Part shown: piece by piece, positions 36,771 through 36,965 of the stretch
Layout of the letters: the number at the start of each line of letters is the position of its first letter
Numbering within the stretch: the stretch's first letter is position 1
Translations under genes and position numbers: made by a program
Origin: an uncultured beta proteobacterium
GTDB taxonomy: Bacteria; Pseudomonadota; Gammaproteobacteria; Burkholderiales; SG8-39
Length of the DNA stretch: 36,965 bases
Assembly: GCA_903859155.1 (NCBI GenBank)
Contig: CAIOLO010000059.1
Span: 1 to 36,965 of the forward strand
Direction: 5' to 3'
Notes under the pieces: generated by a model
What the model saw: only the letters and a program-made list of their open reading frames with translations
What the model was told of the DNA's origin: nothing
Databases searched by the model: none

Positions 36771-36929
36771 TTACGCGGTAGCTGAGACCGCCGCCGCATA
36801 AAGCTTGCGCCGGCTGTTGGAAGCAGCGCGGCGAGCTTTTGGCCGCGCGGTCATTGATAAGACCGCCGCCGCATAAAGCTTGCGCCGGCTGTTGGAAGCA
36901 GCGCGGCGAGCTTTTGGCCGCGCGGTCAT
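36771..36929 (-). other. Open frame of 52 codons across the repeat, coding status doubtful
   Basis: Because 75 is a multiple of three, one - strand frame stays open across the repeats and encodes a basic 25-residue unit starting MTARPKARRAASNS. From the last in-window ATG (36929) it runs to TAA at 36771, 27 bases before gltX. The frame also stays open to the window edge, so it could be longer. The + strand has another fully open frame, which argues that openness here reflects composition. No ribosome site is evident. Confidence 0.2.
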
Positions 36930-36965
36930 TGATAAGACCGCCGCCGCATAAAGCTTGCGCCGGCT
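36786..36965. repeat. 75-bp tandem repeat, each unit a long imperfect hairpin
   Basis: Two identical 75-base copies (36786-36860 and 36861-36935) and the first 30 bases of a third, cut by the window end. Each copy starts GACCGCCGCCGC and closes GCCGCGCGGTC, and the two halves pair over most of the unit: GACCG/CGGTC at the base, AAAGCT/AGCTTT in the middle and GCTG/CAGC at the top around a TTGGAAG loop. ATTGATAA separates successive hairpins. There are no spacers of unique sequence, so it is not CRISPR. Confidence 0.85.

Noticed and set aside
36786-36965. CRISPR array
   Set aside because: Copies are directly adjacent and identical over all 75 bases, with no variable spacers and no cas genes.

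Overview
The window reads as GC-rich betaproteobacterial chromosome, most like Burkholderiales or a neighbouring order. This rests on the chemotaxis gene types, a class I polyhydroxyalkanoate (PHA) cluster phaC-phaA-phaB-phaB-phaR followed by rimO and a BktB-like thiolase, and a methyl-accepting protein of the beta/gamma type. It opens inside cheW and ends inside a 75-bp tandem repeat, so both edges are cut. I see no rRNA, tRNA, CRISPR array, transposase or phage gene.

Layout. (1) 1-7097: chemotaxis block on the + strand: cheW (partial), a transducer with a haem-c motif (CxxCH), cheR, cheD, a GGDEF-EAL protein and cheB. cheA and cheY are not in view. (2) 7294-16335: sensory and second-messenger genes: a large hybrid histidine kinase, two small unknown genes, a membrane coiled-coil protein behind a near-consensus sigma-28 (FliA) promoter, a degenerate EAL protein, an HDOD protein and, on the - strand, a bacteriohaemerythrin followed by an HD-GYP phosphodiesterase. 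(3) 16698-20267: a 1189-residue coiled-coil protein with internal repeats of about 119 residues and one C-terminal membrane segment. (4) 20522-23128: clpB, with a good sigma-32 promoter. (5) 23262-31347: PHA synthesis and its regulator PhaR, then rimO (apparent CTG start overlapping the phaR stop) and a bktB-like thiolase. (6) 31371-35215: MarC-family membrane protein, a ThDP-dependent enzyme and, divergent from it, two tandem cupin paralogues of unknown pathway. (7) 35343-36743: gltX on the - strand, then a hairpin-forming 75-bp tandem repeat.

How it fits together. Regions 1-3 look like one motility and signalling island, with receptor adaptation (CheR, CheB, CheD) beside several cyclic-di-GMP proteins and oxygen- or haem-linked sensors (CxxCH transducer, haemerythrin). 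The carbon-storage block should convert acetyl-CoA to acetoacetyl-CoA, then to (R)-3-hydroxybutyryl-CoA and on to PHB, with PhaR as sensor and repressor; palindromes at the phaC promoter and upstream of phaR are candidate PhaR operators.

Most unusual points: the transducer lacks the first half of its signalling hairpin through a clean in-frame deletion; the GGDEF-EAL protein has almost no periplasmic domain; the EAL-only protein has lost its catalytic Asp pair; two otherwise unrecognised membrane coiled-coil proteins lie in the island; and a perfect 75-bp hairpin repeat sits upstream of gltX. All product calls come from reading motifs, without database searches.
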